DNA of 64,000 nt from Oscillospiraceae bacterium (GCA_015069095.1 SVJH01000011.1:1-64000), one strand, 5' to 3'. Numbered from the stretch's first letter, positions 1 through 9,012 are shown. The notes: generated from the sequence alone by a model not told the origin. Made by a program: numbers and translations.

Positions 1-118
1 AAGGGAGGGGGACCACTTTAGTGGTGGAGGGATTGTAATTATTAAAATTACTATAGACACAATCCCTCAGTCTCGCATTTGCTCGACAGCTCCCTTTAGG
101 CAGGGGAGCCTTTTTCAA
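1..118. repeat. Palindromic, cloverleaf-like intergenic repeat (5' end may lie outside the window)
   Basis: The stretch folds as several nested arms. AAGGGAG at 1-7 pairs with CTCCCTT at 90-96. ACCAC/GTGGT at 12-25 forms a small hairpin. GAGGGATTGT at 27-36 pairs with ACAATCCCTC at 59-68. GTC/GAC at 70-87 closes a third small arm. A CTCCC...GGGGAG hairpin at 90-108 is followed by T5, so the right edge can act as a plus-strand terminator. It holds no reading frame. Very similar GGGAGGGGGACC / AATCCCTCAG blocks are, from memory, common dispersed intergenic repeats in gut Clostridia; I could not check copy number. Confidence 0.7.
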
Positions 119-155
119 AAATCCCTAACACGTACCAACATAAGTAGGTGTTTTT

Positions 156-1001
156 TCATTCTTCTATAAATCCTTCTCCGTGAACTCTTTTCACATCAGA
201 AATAATTGTAAATGCGTTTTTATCTTTTGATTTTACAATCTGCATAAGAGTTGGAATTTCCTTGCTTTTTACAATGCACATAAGCATTGTGTTATCTTTC
301 CCATTGTAAAAACCTTTACTGTAAATCCCTGTAACTCCTCGCTCCATTTCCTTTAAAATAACATCTGCAATTTCTTTGTTGTTTTTTGAAATTATATAAA
401 CAGATTTTGCAAAATCACCGCTTACCATAATAAAATCGGTTACTTTGCTGCTTATATAAAGTGAGATTACAGAATAAAACATAATGGTGTAGTCTTTAAA
501 TACAATCCCTGAAACAAGAATAACAACTGTATCTATAATGAGAATAAAAGTTGCAATACTTATATGCGGAATTATTTTATTTAGCATAAGTGCAGCAAAA
601 TCACTTCCGCCTGTTGATGCATCTTTAAGTACAGTAAGCCCGACACCAACCCCAACGAGTATACCGCCAAAAACTGAGGCAATTAAAATATCGTCAGAAT
701 AAAACCCGAAATATTTTGTAATTTCTAAAAACAACGAAGAAAATACAATCCCTGCAAGTGTTTTTAAAATGGAAGATTTTTTCAGCGTTTTGTATCCAAA
801 GAAAAACAAAAATATGTTGATTACAAGCGTTGTTAAACTGATTGGAATTTTAAAAACGTAAAAAAGCACCATACCAATACCGCTTACTCCGCCTGTTGAA
901 ATTTTAAGCGGAACTAAAAAGAAGTTAATTCCGAGTGCCAAAATAAATGAGCCCAAAATTATGAAAAAATAATCTATTGCAATTTTTTTGATTTTATCCA
1001 T
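156..1001 (-). CDS. YitT family membrane protein (DUF161 + DUF2179)
   Basis: This 281-residue protein has about five or six hydrophobic segments in the first 200 residues, beginning right after a short basic N-terminus. A soluble C-terminal domain from about residue 205 (AKSVYIISKNNKEIADVI) matches the DUF2179 layout. Glycine-rich stretches such as STGGVSGIGM and DASTGGSDF are typical of YitT proteins. The family is common in Bacillota in several copies per genome; its transport or signalling role is not established. It is transcribed alone, divergently from the GH20-like gene, with about 120 bp between them. Family assignment is confident, function is not. Confidence 0.88.
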   Translation of the reverse strand: MDKIKKIAIDYFFIILGSFILALGINFFLVPLKISTGGVSGIGMVLFYVFKIPISLTTLVINIFLFFFGYKTLKKSSILKTLAGIVFSSLFLEITKYFGFYSDDILIASVFGGILVGVGVGLTVLKDASTGGSDFAALMLNKIIPHISIATFILIIDTVVILVSGIVFKDYTIMFYSVISLYISSKVTDFIMVSGDFAKSVYIISKNNKEIADVILKEMERGVTGIYSKGFYNGKDNTMLMCIVKSKEIPTLMQIVKSKDKNAFTIISDVKRVHGEGFIEE

Positions 1002-1120
1002 TTTTTCTCCTTATCTTATTGACTTTTTATTATTTATACTTTATCCTTATTATATACTGAATTGCGATTAAAATCAATACAATTTGAAGTAATGTTTTAT
1101 AAAATAAAGGTGGTAATCTT

Positions 1121-2599
1121 ATGATTTACGTACTTCCAAACCCTGTTAGTTTAAAAGAAAATGAAGGAGATTTTATAATTGATAAAAAACTTTATTTTAT
1201 CATTCCAAAATCATTTTCAAACGAAGGGTTTATTTCAATTTCAAAAGAACTATTTTCAAATTATACGGCAAATAAGTTTGAACTTGAAATTGTAAAAAGC
1301 GACAACTTAAAAAATGCTGTTATTTCGTATTTATCAAGTGCGAAAATAAGTGATGCTAAAACAGAATATGAATATGAACTTGATGTAAAAAATGACAGAA
1401 TTGACATTATTTCAGATAGCGAAATCGGAATAATCCACGCGTTTTCTTCATTTTTACAACTTATTGGTGCATACAGTTTAAAGAATAACAACTGCAAAGT
1501 AAAATGTGTTACTATAAAAGATAAACCGTCGCTAAAATTTCGCGGTATGCATCTTTGTGTATTTTCAGATACATCAATTTTATTTTTAAGAAAAATGGTA
1601 CGCCTTTTAGGTCTTTTAAAATGTTCGCACGTTATACTTGAATTCTGGGGCACGTTAAAACTTGATTCATTTAAATATTTAGCGTGGGAAAATTCTTATA
1701 CAAAAGACGATATAAAACCGATTATTGAAGACGGAAAATCACTTGGAATTGAGTTTATTCCAATGTTTAACCACTTTGGACATGCAACATATTCACGCTC
1801 TAAAACAGGCAAAAATGTAGTGCTTGATCAGGCAACAGAGTATGAAGAATACTTTTCGGAAGACGGTTGGACATGGAATGTAAAAAATGAAGATGTATTA
1901 AAAATTCATCAAAGTGTAAGAGAAGAATTATGCGACCTTTTTGGAAAAGGTGAGTATTTCCATATTGGATGCGATGAAGTGTTTATGGAAGATTTCAGAT
2001 ACGACCCGTACGACAAAGAAGATAACGATACCTTTGTAAACTTTATAAACAAAAGTGCAAAAAGCGTGTTAGACATGGGCAGAAAACCTATTATCTGGGG
2101 AGATATGTTTCTTATCGAAGATGATTTCCCGTATCCGTTCTGCCGAAATGCGTCGGGAAGATGCTATGACAGAAAGAATATTGACAGATTACTTGACGAA
2201 ATTATCATAGACGACTGGCAGTACAATGTTGAGGAAGATAAAGACGAAACTGTTAAATATTTTATGGAAAAGAAAAAGAGAGAAAATATAATTCTATCGC
2301 CTTGGGACGGAAACGTATGGAAAGGAAATCCAACTATTAAAGGAAGATGCGCACTTGCTAAAAAACATAATCTTTTAGGAGTGCTTGGAACAACGTGGAA
2401 CGGCATATACAAAGAAATCCGTTCAATGCTTTATACCGCTTGTTTAATGTGGGAAGAAGACGAAACAAATGTTGATAAAATTGCACTTGGTGCTCTTACA
2501 TCACTTGGTGCAAAAAACATAAGAAAACTTATGCCTCCAAACGGCGACCCTCAAAAAGCTGGTTTCTACGGCGGAGGAGAAATGCTTAATATTTTTTAA
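1121..2599 (+). CDS. Glycoside hydrolase family 20-like beta-N-acetylhexosaminidase
   Basis: The 492-residue protein has an N-terminal alpha/beta domain (about 1-120) as in GH20 enzymes, then a TIM-barrel region. It carries the GH20 acid/base motif HIGCDEVF with the Asp-Glu pair at residues 285-286; the usual Gly of HxGGDE is Cys here. Other barrel landmarks are KFRGMHLCVF (about 139-148), MFNHFGHATY and the tryptophans near WGDMF and TWNGI. No signal peptide is visible, so it probably acts in the cytoplasm on imported amino sugar oligomers or recycled wall fragments. RBS AAAGGTGG precedes the ATG. Substrate is inferred from family only. It converges on pckG across a shared terminator. Confidence 0.82.
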   Translation: MIYVLPNPVSLKENEGDFIIDKKLYFIIPKSFSNEGFISISKELFSNYTANKFELEIVKSDNLKNAVISYLSSAKISDAKTEYEYELDVKNDRIDIISDSEIGIIHAFSSFLQLIGAYSLKNNNCKVKCVTIKDKPSLKFRGMHLCVFSDTSILFLRKMVRLLGLLKCSHVILEFWGTLKLDSFKYLAWENSYTKDDIKPIIEDGKSLGIEFIPMFNHFGHATYSRSKTGKNVVLDQATEYEEYFSEDGWTWNVKNEDVLKIHQSVREELCDLFGKGEYFHIGCDEVFMEDFRYDPYDKEDNDTFVNFINKSAKSVLDMGRKPIIWGDMFLIEDDFPYPFCRNASGRCYDRKNIDRLLDEIIIDDWQYNVEEDKDETVKYFMEKKKRENIILSPWDGNVWKGNPTIKGRCALAKKHNLLGVLGTTWNGIYKEIRSMLYTACLMWEEDETNVDKIALGALTSLGAKNIRKLMPPNGDPQKAGFYGGGEMLNIF

Positions 2600-2605
2600 A
2601 AAAAC

Positions 2606-2635
2606 AAACCCGAGTGATTTTCACTCGGGTTTTTA
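2606..2635. terminator. Bidirectional terminator between GH20-like gene and pckG
   Basis: AAACCCGAGTGA and TCACTCGGGTTT form a near-perfect stem with a three-base loop; a T run follows on plus and an A run precedes it, so it can serve both convergent genes. Confidence 0.88.
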
Positions 2636-2640
2636 ATTAT

Positions 2641-4392
2641 TTATTTAAGTCTTTCTTCTAAAGCGCTGAGTTCATCTTTAAGTTCTTTTGGAAGTTTATC
2701 TCCAAATCCATCAAAGAATTCTTTAATTCCGCTAAGTTCTTCTGACCAGATTGCTTTATCAACTGTAAGAAGTTCTTTCATTGTATCTTTGTCAATATCA
2801 AGTCCTTCAACATTGATATCATCTGCTTCAGGAAGATAACCGATAGCAGTTTTTGTAGCGTCAACTTCGCCTTCACATCTTTTGATAATCCATTCAAGAA
2901 CACGTAGGTTGTCGCCAAATCCAGGCCACATGAAGTTGCCTTCATCATCAAGTCTGAACCAGTTAACGTGGAAGATTTTTGGAGGGTTAGGAATCTTTTT
3001 ACCCATTTCAATCCAGTGTGCAAAGTAGTCGCAAATATGGTAACCGATAAATGGTCTCATAGCCATTGGGTCACGTCTTACAACACCAACTGCACCTGTA
3101 GCAGCAGCTGTTGTTTCACTCGCCATTGTAGCACCAACAAATACACCATGGTTCCAGTCAAATGCCTGATATACAAGCGGAGCAGTTTTTGCTCTTCTGC
3201 CACCGAAAATCATAGCAGAGATTGGCACACCGTTTGGATTTTCCCATTCACTTGAAATGCAAGGACATTGAGAAGCAGGAGCTGTAAATCTTGAGTTTGG
3301 ATGAGCAGCTTTTTCTGTGCTTGTTTCTTTGTACCAGTCATTACCTTTCCATTCAATCATATGGTCAGCAGGATTTTTGTCAAGTCCTTCCCACCATACT
3401 GTACCATCGTCTTTTAGGGCAACGTTTGTAAATATTGTATTGCTCATTGTTGTATGAAGAGCATTTGGATTTGTTTTTTCGCTTGTTCCAGGAGCAACAC
3501 CGAAGAAACCTGCTTCAGGGTTAACTGCCCAAAGTCTGCCGTCATCGCCAATTCTTAGCCATGCAATGTCATCGCCGACAGTCCATACTTTATAGCCTTT
3601 GTATTCCTTTGGAGGAATAAGCATAGCAAGATTTGTTTTACCACAAGCAGATGGGAATGCAGCAGAAACATATTTAACTTCGCCTTTTGGATTTTCAAGA
3701 CCAAGAATAAGCATATGTTCAGCCATCCAGCCTTCTTGTTTACCCATGTAACTTGCAATTCTTAGTGCAAGACATTTTTTACCAAGTAAAACGTTACCGC
3801 CGTAACCTGAGTTAATAGACCAAATTGTGTTGTCTTCTGGGAAATGAACGATGTATTTTTCATCATCGTTTAAATCTTTTCTTGCGTGTAAGCATTTTGT
3901 AAAATCGCCGTCATCGCCGATTTCTTCAAGAGCAATTTTACCTGCTCTTGTCATAATAAGCATATTAAGAACAACGTATATGCTGTCTGTAAGTTCAATA
4001 CCAACTTTGCTAAATGGAGATTTAGCAGGTCCCATAATAAATGGAACAACATACATTTTTCTGCCTTTCATTGAACCGGCATATAGTTTTGAAAGTTTTT
4101 CGTAAGCAACGCTTGGAGCCATCCAGTTGTTTGTTGGACCTGCATCTTCTTCTTTTGTTGTGCAGATAAATGTTTTGTCTTCAACTCTGGCAACGTCGTT
4201 TGTAGCTGTTCTATGTAGGAAACAGCCAGGTAGTTTTTCCTCGTTAAGTCTGATCATTTCACCTGTTGAAACGGCTTCATCTTCAAGTGCGTGTTTTTGC
4301 TCATCACTGCCGTCAATCCAGATAACTTCATCAGGCTGTGTAAGTTTAACCATTTCATCAAGCCAGTTTAAAACTTTCTTGTTGTTAGTCAT
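2641..4392 (-). CDS. pckG: Phosphoenolpyruvate carboxykinase (GTP)
   Basis: This enzyme interconverts oxaloacetate and GTP with PEP, CO2 and GDP, a gluconeogenic or anaplerotic step. The 583-residue length fits the GTP-dependent class, not the ATP class of about 530. The P-loop-like FPSACGKTNLAMLIPP lies near residues 244-258, followed by the metal-binding TVGDDIAWL and the late RRDPMAMRPFIGYH stretch, all hallmark GTP-PEPCK motifs. The ATG is preceded by AAAGGAGA in the minus sense. It stands alone between rsmA upstream and the GH20-like gene downstream. In anaerobes it often links PEP to C4 acid fermentation; that role here is inference. Confidence 0.96.
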   Translation of the reverse strand: MTNNKKVLNWLDEMVKLTQPDEVIWIDGSDEQKHALEDEAVSTGEMIRLNEEKLPGCFLHRTATNDVARVEDKTFICTTKEEDAGPTNNWMAPSVAYEKLSKLYAGSMKGRKMYVVPFIMGPAKSPFSKVGIELTDSIYVVLNMLIMTRAGKIALEEIGDDGDFTKCLHARKDLNDDEKYIVHFPEDNTIWSINSGYGGNVLLGKKCLALRIASYMGKQEGWMAEHMLILGLENPKGEVKYVSAAFPSACGKTNLAMLIPPKEYKGYKVWTVGDDIAWLRIGDDGRLWAVNPEAGFFGVAPGTSEKTNPNALHTTMSNTIFTNVALKDDGTVWWEGLDKNPADHMIEWKGNDWYKETSTEKAAHPNSRFTAPASQCPCISSEWENPNGVPISAMIFGGRRAKTAPLVYQAFDWNHGVFVGATMASETTAAATGAVGVVRRDPMAMRPFIGYHICDYFAHWIEMGKKIPNPPKIFHVNWFRLDDEGNFMWPGFGDNLRVLEWIIKRCEGEVDATKTAIGYLPEADDINVEGLDIDKDTMKELLTVDKAIWSEELSGIKEFFDGFGDKLPKELKDELSALEERLK

Positions 4393-4489
4393 TTTTTTAT
4401 CTCCTTTGCTAATAGATTTTCTTGATTATTTATTAAAAATTAACCTAATCCATATTAAATAGATTTCGATACAAACATTTAAACTCCTT

Positions 4490-5356
4490 TTATTTTAAGG
4501 AAATTTTTTCTATTTCGTCCGATAGCGCACAAAACTCTTCGATTGATAGAGTTTCGCCACGTCTTTTTTCATCAATACCCAAATTTTTAAAAGCTTGATA
4601 TAGTTTATCTTTTGGTGCAATGCCAAAGTTTGAAAGTGCGTTAAGCATTGTTTTTCTTCTTTGCGAAAAAGCGCCTTTTATAACAGCAAAAAACAGTTTT
4701 TCGTTTTTTGGATTAACTTTTTTATCTTTTCGCATTGTAAGTTTTACAACAGAAGATGTAACCTTTGGCGGTGGCATAAATGAAGTAGGGGGAACGTGCG
4801 TAATAATTTCGGCTTTTGCGTAGTAATCTACCGAAAGCGAAATTGCCCCAAAATCTTTTGTGCCTTCTTTTGCACAAAGTCGCTCTGCCACTTCCTTTTG
4901 AACCATAATAACAATACTTTCAAAATCAAGGCCCGATTCAAGAAGCATCATTATTATAGGAGTAGTAATATAATAAGGAAGGTTTGCCGCTACTTTTACA
5001 TTATAACCAGAAAACTCAGTTTCTATTAAATTTTTTAAATCAATTTTCATAACATCTTCGTTTATAACTTTGAAGTTTGAAAATTCGCTTAAGTTTTCAT
5101 TAAGAACAGGAATAACTGTTTTGTCAATTTCAACGCTTACAACTTTTCCGGCATTTTCACAAAGTGCTTGAGTAAGAGTTCCAAATCCGGGACCAATTTC
5201 AAGCACACCATCGTCTTTACAAATATCCGATGCCTGTGTAATGCTTAAAAGTGCATCGTCGTCGATTAAAAAATTCTGTCCCAGAGATTTTGAAAATCTA
5301 AACTCATATTCTTTTAAAAGTTCTTTTAAAACTTTGGGAGAAGTTAACTTTCTCAT
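4490..5356 (-). CDS. rsmA: 16S rRNA dimethyladenosine transferase RsmA (KsgA)
   Basis: RsmA dimethylates the two adjacent adenines in helix 45 near the 3' end of 16S rRNA during small-subunit maturation. The 288-residue protein shows QNFL near the N-terminus, the SAM site VLEIGPGFGTLTQAL (about residues 46-60), and the catalytic NLPYYITTP motif (about 125-133). Its ATG overlaps the stop codon of the upstream oxidoreductase gamma gene as ATGA, so the two are probably translationally coupled. This puts a ribosome maturation gene at the 3' end of a 2-oxoacid oxidoreductase operon, an arrangement I would not have predicted. Confidence 0.96.
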   Translation of the reverse strand: MRKLTSPKVLKELLKEYEFRFSKSLGQNFLIDDDALLSITQASDICKDDGVLEIGPGFGTLTQALCENAGKVVSVEIDKTVIPVLNENLSEFSNFKVINEDVMKIDLKNLIETEFSGYNVKVAANLPYYITTPIIMMLLESGLDFESIVIMVQKEVAERLCAKEGTKDFGAISLSVDYYAKAEIITHVPPTSFMPPPKVTSSVVKLTMRKDKKVNPKNEKLFFAVIKGAFSQRRKTMLNALSNFGIAPKDKLYQAFKNLGIDEKRRGETLSIEEFCALSDEIEKISLK

Positions 5357-5883
5357 AGATTGTATCCTGTATCGAATGCTTTCATATTGTTTTCAAGTAG
5401 TTCAGGCTTAGAAGCAGGAACCATTTTTGTGATTGCTTTTTTAATTTCATCGTATGTGAAAATTCCTGTTTCTTTTACAAGTTTACCAACCATAATAATG
5501 TTGGCAAGTTTTGGAAGTCCCATTTTTTGAGCAAGATGTGTTGCATCTATTTTGTAAACTTCAACATCGCTTCTTTTAACATCTCTTGTAACAAGAGTTG
5601 AATCGATAAAAATTTTACCGCCAGGTACAACGTTATCTTCAAATTTATCAAGTGAAGGCCCGTTCATAACAACCAAACTTGTAGGGTCAATAATAACAGG
5701 AGAAGCAACGCTTTCATCTGAAACGATAACAGAACAGTTAGCAGTACCGCCACGCATTTCAGGTCCGTAAGAAGGAAGATGAGAAACATTTTTTTCTTCA
5801 ATCATACCTGCGTATGCAATAACTTTACCTGCAAAAAGAATACCCTGTCCGCCGAAACCTGCAAAAATAATTTCGTGTGTCAT
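5353..5883 (-). CDS. 2-oxoacid:ferredoxin oxidoreductase, gamma subunit
   Basis: The protein starts MTHEIIFAGFGGQGILFAG, the family's N-terminal GGQG motif. I take the ATG at 5883 because GAGGAGG lies just upstream, within the end of the beta gene; an upstream in-frame extension would run into the beta coding sequence. The 176-residue length fits POR/KOR/VOR gamma subunits. With the alpha, beta and ferredoxin subunits next door it forms a four-subunit enzyme that oxidatively decarboxylates a 2-oxoacid to the acyl-CoA, passing electrons to ferredoxin. It overlaps rsmA by four bases (ATGA). Confidence 0.93.
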   Translation of the reverse strand: MTHEIIFAGFGGQGILFAGKVIAYAGMIEEKNVSHLPSYGPEMRGGTANCSVIVSDESVASPVIIDPTSLVVMNGPSLDKFEDNVVPGGKIFIDSTLVTRDVKRSDVEVYKIDATHLAQKMGLPKLANIIMVGKLVKETGIFTYDEIKKAITKMVPASKPELLENNMKAFDTGYNL

Positions 5884-5884
5884 A

Positions 5885-6637
5885 TTATTTAGCCTCCTCG
5901 TTTGATTTATCTTTATATACACCTAAAGGATAATGCGGAAGCATATTTTCTCTTAACCAGTCCATAGCTTCTGTTGGGCTCATACCCCAGTTTGTAGGAC
6001 AAGTTGAAACAACTTCTACAAGTGAGAAGCCTTTGCCGTCAACCTGATTCTGGAAAGCTTTTTTAATAGCAGCTTTTGCAGCTTTAATATTTTTAACGCT
6101 GTCAACTGTTACTCTTTCAAGATATGTTGCGCCTTCAAGTTGAGAAAGCATTTCGCAAACTTTAATAGGCATACCCTGAGTTTTTGCATCTCTTCCGTAA
6201 GGAGAAGTCTGTGTTACCTGACCAACAAGTGTTGTAGGCGCCATCTGTCCGCCTGTCATACCGTAAATAGCGTTGTTTATGAAAATAATTGTAATATTTT
6301 CGCCTCTTGCAGCTGCGTGAACTGTTTCTGCAGTACCAATAGCAGCAAGGTCGCCATCACCCTGATATGTAAATACAATAGAATCAGGGAGTGCTCTTTT
6401 AATACCTGTTGCAACAGCAGGTGCTCTTCCGTGTGCAGCTTCCTGCATATCGCAGTTAAAATAGTTGTATGCAAATACGCTGCATCCAACAGGAGCAACG
6501 CCTATTGTTCTTCCTTCTATACCAAGTTCATCTATTACCTCTGCAACAAGACGGTGAACAATACCGTGTGTGCAACCAGGGCAATAGTGAAATTCTACAT
6601 CGCATAAAGCGTGAGGTCTTTTAAATACCTTTTCCAT
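5885..6637 (-). CDS. 2-oxoacid:ferredoxin oxidoreductase, beta (thiamine pyrophosphate) subunit
   Basis: This 250-residue TPP-binding subunit carries HYCPGCTHGI near residue 20, then the TPP/Mg motif GDGDLAAIG with downstream NNAIYGMTGGQMAPTT, all diagnostic for POR/KOR/VOR beta subunits. The CPGC and further cysteines (GCSV, CDMQ) are those expected near the cofactor or cluster. Its ATG shares one base with the alpha subunit stop (TAATG), showing tight coupling. It catalyses decarboxylation of the 2-oxoacid and acyl transfer to CoA together with alpha. Confidence 0.94.
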   Translation of the reverse strand: MEKVFKRPHALCDVEFHYCPGCTHGIVHRLVAEVIDELGIEGRTIGVAPVGCSVFAYNYFNCDMQEAAHGRAPAVATGIKRALPDSIVFTYQGDGDLAAIGTAETVHAAARGENITIIFINNAIYGMTGGQMAPTTLVGQVTQTSPYGRDAKTQGMPIKVCEMLSQLEGATYLERVTVDSVKNIKAAKAAIKKAFQNQVDGKGFSLVEVVSTCPTNWGMSPTEAMDWLRENMLPHYPLGVYKDKSNEEAK

Positions 6638-7704
6638 TATTTTGCACCTCCGGCCATTTCTTCAATTTTTGCTAAAATTTCGTTTGGAGTAGGAACTACG
6701 CCGCCTGTTCTTCCAAAGAACTCAACTTCGCCTCTGCCGTTAACACTAAGTTTAACGTCTTCAACCATTTGTCCCATACTCATTTCAACTGTTAAAAATT
6801 TCTTTTTGCCATCGCATACTTTGTCAAATGCCACTGTTGGGAAAGGCCAAAGTGTAATAGGACGGATAAGACCTACTTTAATGCCTTTTTCTCTTGCTTT
6901 TGCCATAGCAGTTTTACAAATTCTTGCAGTTGTACCATATGCAACAAGGATTATATCAGCATCTTTAGTATCAACTTCTTCGTACATAACTTCTTCTTTA
7001 GCAATTATGTCATATTTTTTCTGACGTTCAATAACTGTATTTTCAAGTGTGTTAGGATCAATGTAAAGAGAGTTTATAATATTATGTTTTCTTTCCATTT
7101 TTGTACCGGTTGTAGCCCAGTCTTCTTTAGATGCATAAACTGCATTTTCTTCTTCCTCTGGGAATTCAACAGGTTCCATCATCTGACCAAGCATACCATC
7201 GCCCATAATCATAACAGGCATTCTGTATTCATCTGCTTTGTTAAATGCGTGAGATGTAAGGTCAACCATTTCCTGAATTGAAGATGGAGCAAGAACAAGT
7301 AGATGATAATCGCCGTGTCCGCCACCTTTAACTGCCTGGAAGTAGTCAGACTGAGCAGGCTGAATACCGCCAAGACCAGGGCCACCTCTTACAATGTTAA
7401 CAATAACGCAAGGAACGTCTGCTCCTGCTATGTACGAAATACCTTCGCTTTTCAAACTGATTCCGGGACTTGAAGAACTTGTCATAACTCTTGACCCTGT
7501 TCCGCCTGCGCCGTAAACCATGTTAATTGCGGCAACTTCACTTTCTGCCTGAAGGAATGTTCCTCCGATTTTAGGCATTTTCTTTGCCATGTATGCACTT
7601 ACCTCTGTCTGAGGTGTTATAGGATATCCAAAAAACAATCTGCAGCCTGCTCTTATAGCAGCTTCGGCAATTGCTTCATTTCCTTTTACCAATACTTTTG
7701 CCAT
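6637..7704 (-). CDS. vorB: 3-methyl-2-oxobutanoate (2-oxoisovalerate) ferredoxin oxidoreductase-like alpha subunit, VorB type
   Basis: The 355-residue protein reads GNEAIAEAAIRAGCRLFFGYPITPQTE at its start, then AESEVAAINMVYGAGG and SSSSPGISLKSEGISY, the core of the pyrimidine domain of 2-oxoacid oxidoreductases. The particular wording (GGPGLGGIQPAQSDYFQA, VKGGGHGDY) is what is usually annotated as VorB, acting on branched-chain 2-oxoacids, although 2-oxoglutarate specificity cannot be excluded. A C-terminal transketolase-like domain ends near TGGVVPTPNEI. It lies between the ferredoxin subunit and the beta subunit in a minus-strand operon. Confidence 0.9.
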   Translation of the reverse strand: MAKVLVKGNEAIAEAAIRAGCRLFFGYPITPQTEVSAYMAKKMPKIGGTFLQAESEVAAINMVYGAGGTGSRVMTSSSSPGISLKSEGISYIAGADVPCVIVNIVRGGPGLGGIQPAQSDYFQAVKGGGHGDYHLLVLAPSSIQEMVDLTSHAFNKADEYRMPVMIMGDGMLGQMMEPVEFPEEEENAVYASKEDWATTGTKMERKHNIINSLYIDPNTLENTVIERQKKYDIIAKEEVMYEEVDTKDADIILVAYGTTARICKTAMAKAREKGIKVGLIRPITLWPFPTVAFDKVCDGKKKFLTVEMSMGQMVEDVKLSVNGRGEVEFFGRTGGVVPTPNEILAKIEEMAGGAK

Positions 7705-7732
7705 TTTTATTTCTTCCTTTCATAACTTTTAA

Positions 7733-7939
7733 TTATCTTTCTACCTCGATTACAACATCAGGGCATATTGTTGCACAAAATGCACAACCGATACATTCAT
7801 CCTGCTTAATTACTGTTGCTGGATTAAATCCTTTTACGTTAATTCTGTCTTTTGCAATAACAACAATTTGTTTAGGACAAACACTCACGCAAAGCTGACA
7901 GCCTTTGCATTTGTCTTCATTAAATGTAACTCTTGCCAT
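7733..7939 (-). CDS. 2[4Fe-4S] ferredoxin subunit of the 2-oxoacid oxidoreductase
   Basis: The 68-residue protein has two classic CxxCxxCxxxCP clusters: CKGCQLCVSVCP near residues 11-22 and CIGCAFCATICP near residues 49-60, so it should bind two 4Fe-4S clusters. It is the delta subunit that relays electrons from the TPP subunit to external ferredoxin. GGAGGTAA precedes its ATG. It is separated from vorB by only 28 bases. Confidence 0.94.
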   Translation of the reverse strand: MARVTFNEDKCKGCQLCVSVCPKQIVVIAKDRINVKGFNPATVIKQDECIGCAFCATICPDVVIEVER

Positions 7940-7972
7940 GTTTATTACCTCCTTGCATAGTTAAAAATTGGT

Positions 7973-8629
7973 TTAAAACGGCATTTTTAAATAAATGTCT
8001 AAATTAAATCTCTTATTTTGTAATCCTTGGGGAAGATTATCTAAAATTTCTTTCTTACCCGAAATGTATTTCACATTGACTCCAAGCATTTTTGCTGCTT
8101 CGTCAACGATTTTTATACTTTTAACAATATCTTCTGCCTTAGTAAGACCTTGAAGATTTGTATTGTTTACAATATCTGTTATTTTAAGACGCGATGCTGC
8201 TTCAATATTTCTTGCCATTTCGTAAATTTCTTCTTTTGTGCTTGTCATAGGACGAAGAGTATTTACAACAAAGTACATATTGTATGGCTCTTTTGAGATG
8301 TAGTGAAAATATGTTCCGAGTGCAATAGCACCATCGTCATCTCCACCTACGTCAAATATTTTATAAGTTTCTTTGTCTGCAAAAACAGACAGGACTTCTC
8401 CTGGCAAAACAGGGATATCTACATTTGTATTTGCAAATTGTGAAGAAATAACCTTTATGCCATTTTCTTCAAGAAGTTTCCTTGCATCGTTTGTACGGAA
8501 ATACGGATTTACAATGTCAAGGTCGCAAATAGAAACCTTTTTATTTTCTTTTTTTAAGTTCATTGCAAGGTTTAATGCAAATTCTGTTTTACCGCTTCCG
8601 TAATGCCCTGTAACAATGTTTGTTTTCAT
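7973..8629 (-). CDS. P-loop ATP-binding protein (MinD/CobQ-like)
   Basis: This 218-residue protein starts with a Walker A GHYGSGKTEFAL (residues 7-18), followed by a SICDLDIVNPYFR segment typical of SIMIBI-class P-loop proteins and DVGGDDDGA as the Walker B-like element. No DNA-binding or membrane segment is seen. It overlaps the upstream RseC-like gene by ATGA and precedes the ferredoxin subunit. From general knowledge, such ATPases often accompany VOR/KOR operons in Clostridia; a role in cofactor or Fe-S loading is a guess. The exact function is unknown. Confidence 0.82.
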   Translation of the reverse strand: MKTNIVTGHYGSGKTEFALNLAMNLKKENKKVSICDLDIVNPYFRTNDARKLLEENGIKVISSQFANTNVDIPVLPGEVLSVFADKETYKIFDVGGDDDGAIALGTYFHYISKEPYNMYFVVNTLRPMTSTKEEIYEMARNIEAASRLKITDIVNNTNLQGLTKAEDIVKSIKIVDEAAKMLGVNVKYISGKKEILDNLPQGLQNKRFNLDIYLKMPF

Positions 8630-9012
8630 TTGCGAATCACCTCCGCTATTTCACATGCAGGTGCTTTTGACTTTTTTAGTATAAAAAACCAAAACACACA
8701 GATTACCGGTATTAAAAATGCTAATATGTAGGGTGAAAAATGGTACTTTTCATTTAAAATTAAAACTGTAAGAAGCAATATGAGAGGTAAAATGTAAAGT
8801 TTGAATGCAAGATAAAGCGTTTTTTTAGTATCGGAAAAAATAACAACGTCATCACCGCATTTTGCCCCGATTTCGTTTTTTACTTCAACTGTAATTTTTT
8901 TCTCATCACAGCCTGAGCAACTTTTGCAGTTCCCCGAACACGCACTTGTTCTTTTAACAAGAACAAACGTCTTACCATTTTCGATTTTAACAACTTTTGC
9001 ATCTTGTAACAT
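8626..9012 (-). CDS. RseC/MucC-family (SoxR-reducing system) membrane protein
   Basis: The 128-residue protein has a soluble N-terminal domain with a cysteine cluster CSGNCKSCSGC at about residues 24-34, followed by two adjacent transmembrane helices (about 72-112) and a short tail. This matches RseC, known from proteobacterial redox signalling and Rnf-associated loci; in Clostridia its partner is unknown. It is the first gene of the operon that continues through the ATPase, VOR subunits and rsmA, so a redox or Fe-S related role is plausible. Confidence 0.83.
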   Translation of the reverse strand: MLQDAKVVKIENGKTFVLVKRTSACSGNCKSCSGCDEKKITVEVKNEIGAKCGDDVVIFSDTKKTLYLAFKLYILPLILLLTVLILNEKYHFSPYILAFLIPVICVFWFFILKKSKAPACEIAEVIRK

